NCBI RefSeq assembly: GCF_028473665.1
Contig: NZ_CP098774.1
Coordinates: forward strand, 620,001 to 684,000
Reading direction: 5' to 3'
Origin: Sphingomonas sp. QA11
GTDB taxonomy: Bacteria; Pseudomonadota; Alphaproteobacteria; Sphingomonadales; Sphingomonadaceae
Length of the DNA: 64,000 bases
Below, one piece after another: positions 63,766-64,000 of this stretch; the first letter of the stretch is position 1, and every line of letters starts with the position of its first letter. The notes beneath the pieces are model-generated. The model searched no databases. It was not told where the DNA came from and saw only the letters and a list, made by a program, of their open reading frames with translations. The translations under genes and the position numbers were made by a program.

Positions 63766-64000
63766 ATGTCGATGGACGGACGACAGGAAAGGGCATCCGT
63801 TCATCGAGGAGCGGACTTCAATTCTGCTCGAAACGCGCGGTACGCGGCATGCGCACGCGCGCTCGCATGCCCGGGCATCAAGCGCGTCAGGGAACAGGAC
63901 ATGCTGGGAAGAAGGGGCGGCCATGGTGCCCCGGCAATGATGCGAGTTGTTGCGGAATGCCGGAAGGCTCTGATCGCTTCCGGCATCGATCTCAACGGCT
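63766..64000 (+). CDS. Possible 5' part of a gene running off the window
   Basis: An open frame from ATG 63766 (ATG 63772 also) reaches the window end without a stop, 78 codons. The last part (MMRVVAECRKALIASGIDLNG) looks protein-like and helical, but the earlier part is Arg/Ala-rich and no family is recognised. A GTGAGC before the ATG is a weak ribosome site, and minus-strand frames are also open here. Tentative. Confidence 0.25.
   Translation, partial: MSMDGRQERASVHRGADFNSARNARYAACARALACPGIKRVREQDMLGRRGGHGAPAMMRVVAECRKALIASGIDLNG

Overview
The window looks like chromosome from a high-GC alphaproteobacterium, most probably a sphingomonad (Sphingomonas or a close relative). This rests on gene order and family content: a nuoA-N operon running into birA-coaX-RNase J-DUF1467, a zapA-ssrS-fau block, a gap-pgk-fba neighbourhood, DUF2842, DUF418 and SIMPL proteins, and recurrent GC-rich palindromes between co-directional genes. 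There is no CRISPR array, rRNA, insertion sequence or complete prophage. One tRNA (Asp) is present.

Region by region. 1-12.4 kb is an acyl-CoA catabolic region: two SDR enzymes, TesB thioesterase, two neighbouring acyl-CoA dehydrogenases that look like a catalytic plus non-catalytic pair, an amidase, a FadJ-type multifunctional enzyme, a beta-lactamase-fold esterase and an acyl-CoA synthetase. A small phage-like divergent regulator pair (XRE/Ner) interrupts it at 1.2-2.3 kb. 12.4-20 kb holds small envelope proteins, glycerol kinase, an AI-2E-type permease, and a TetR regulator with a PF10118 metal-dependent hydrolase; four copies of one operator-like motif tie these last two together. 20-21.7 kb has tRNA-Asp, DUF2842, 5-formyl-THF cyclo-ligase, probable 6S RNA and zapA. 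21.8-31.5 kb holds lower glycolysis (gap, pgk, class I aldolase) mixed with an AraC/FAD-monooxygenase pair, a TlpA-like protein, an O-methyltransferase, a ThiE-like protein and two decayed genes. 31.5-36 kb has a methyltransferase, three clustered peptidoglycan-active proteins, EF-P and an inositol-monophosphatase-family protein.

36.2-55.4 kb is the 14-subunit NADH:quinone oxidoreductase (complex I) operon. It carries two extra genes (a 53-aa membrane peptide and a 220-aa exported protein) inside the electron-input part, a Fur-like box upstream, and then birA, coaX, RNase J and a DUF1467 protein. 55.4-56.3 kb encodes bacterioferritin and its ferredoxin, with two Fur-like palindromes upstream of bfd. 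56.3-59.5 kb is an unusual three-gene operon on the minus strand: a 51-aa peptide with a strong Shine-Dalgarno and a promoter, an asparagine-synthetase-like protein with no glutaminase cysteine, and a DUF418 membrane protein. I read it as a candidate RiPP/amide-forming mini-cluster and the best candidate for something undescribed here. purL follows. 61.8-63.7 kb is visibly A+T-rich and holds two orphan exported proteins, one a bulb-type lectin; it looks acquired.

All family assignments come from reading the translated sequences; no database search was run. Start codons were chosen from Shine-Dalgarno spacing and overlaps, and alternatives are given where they matter.
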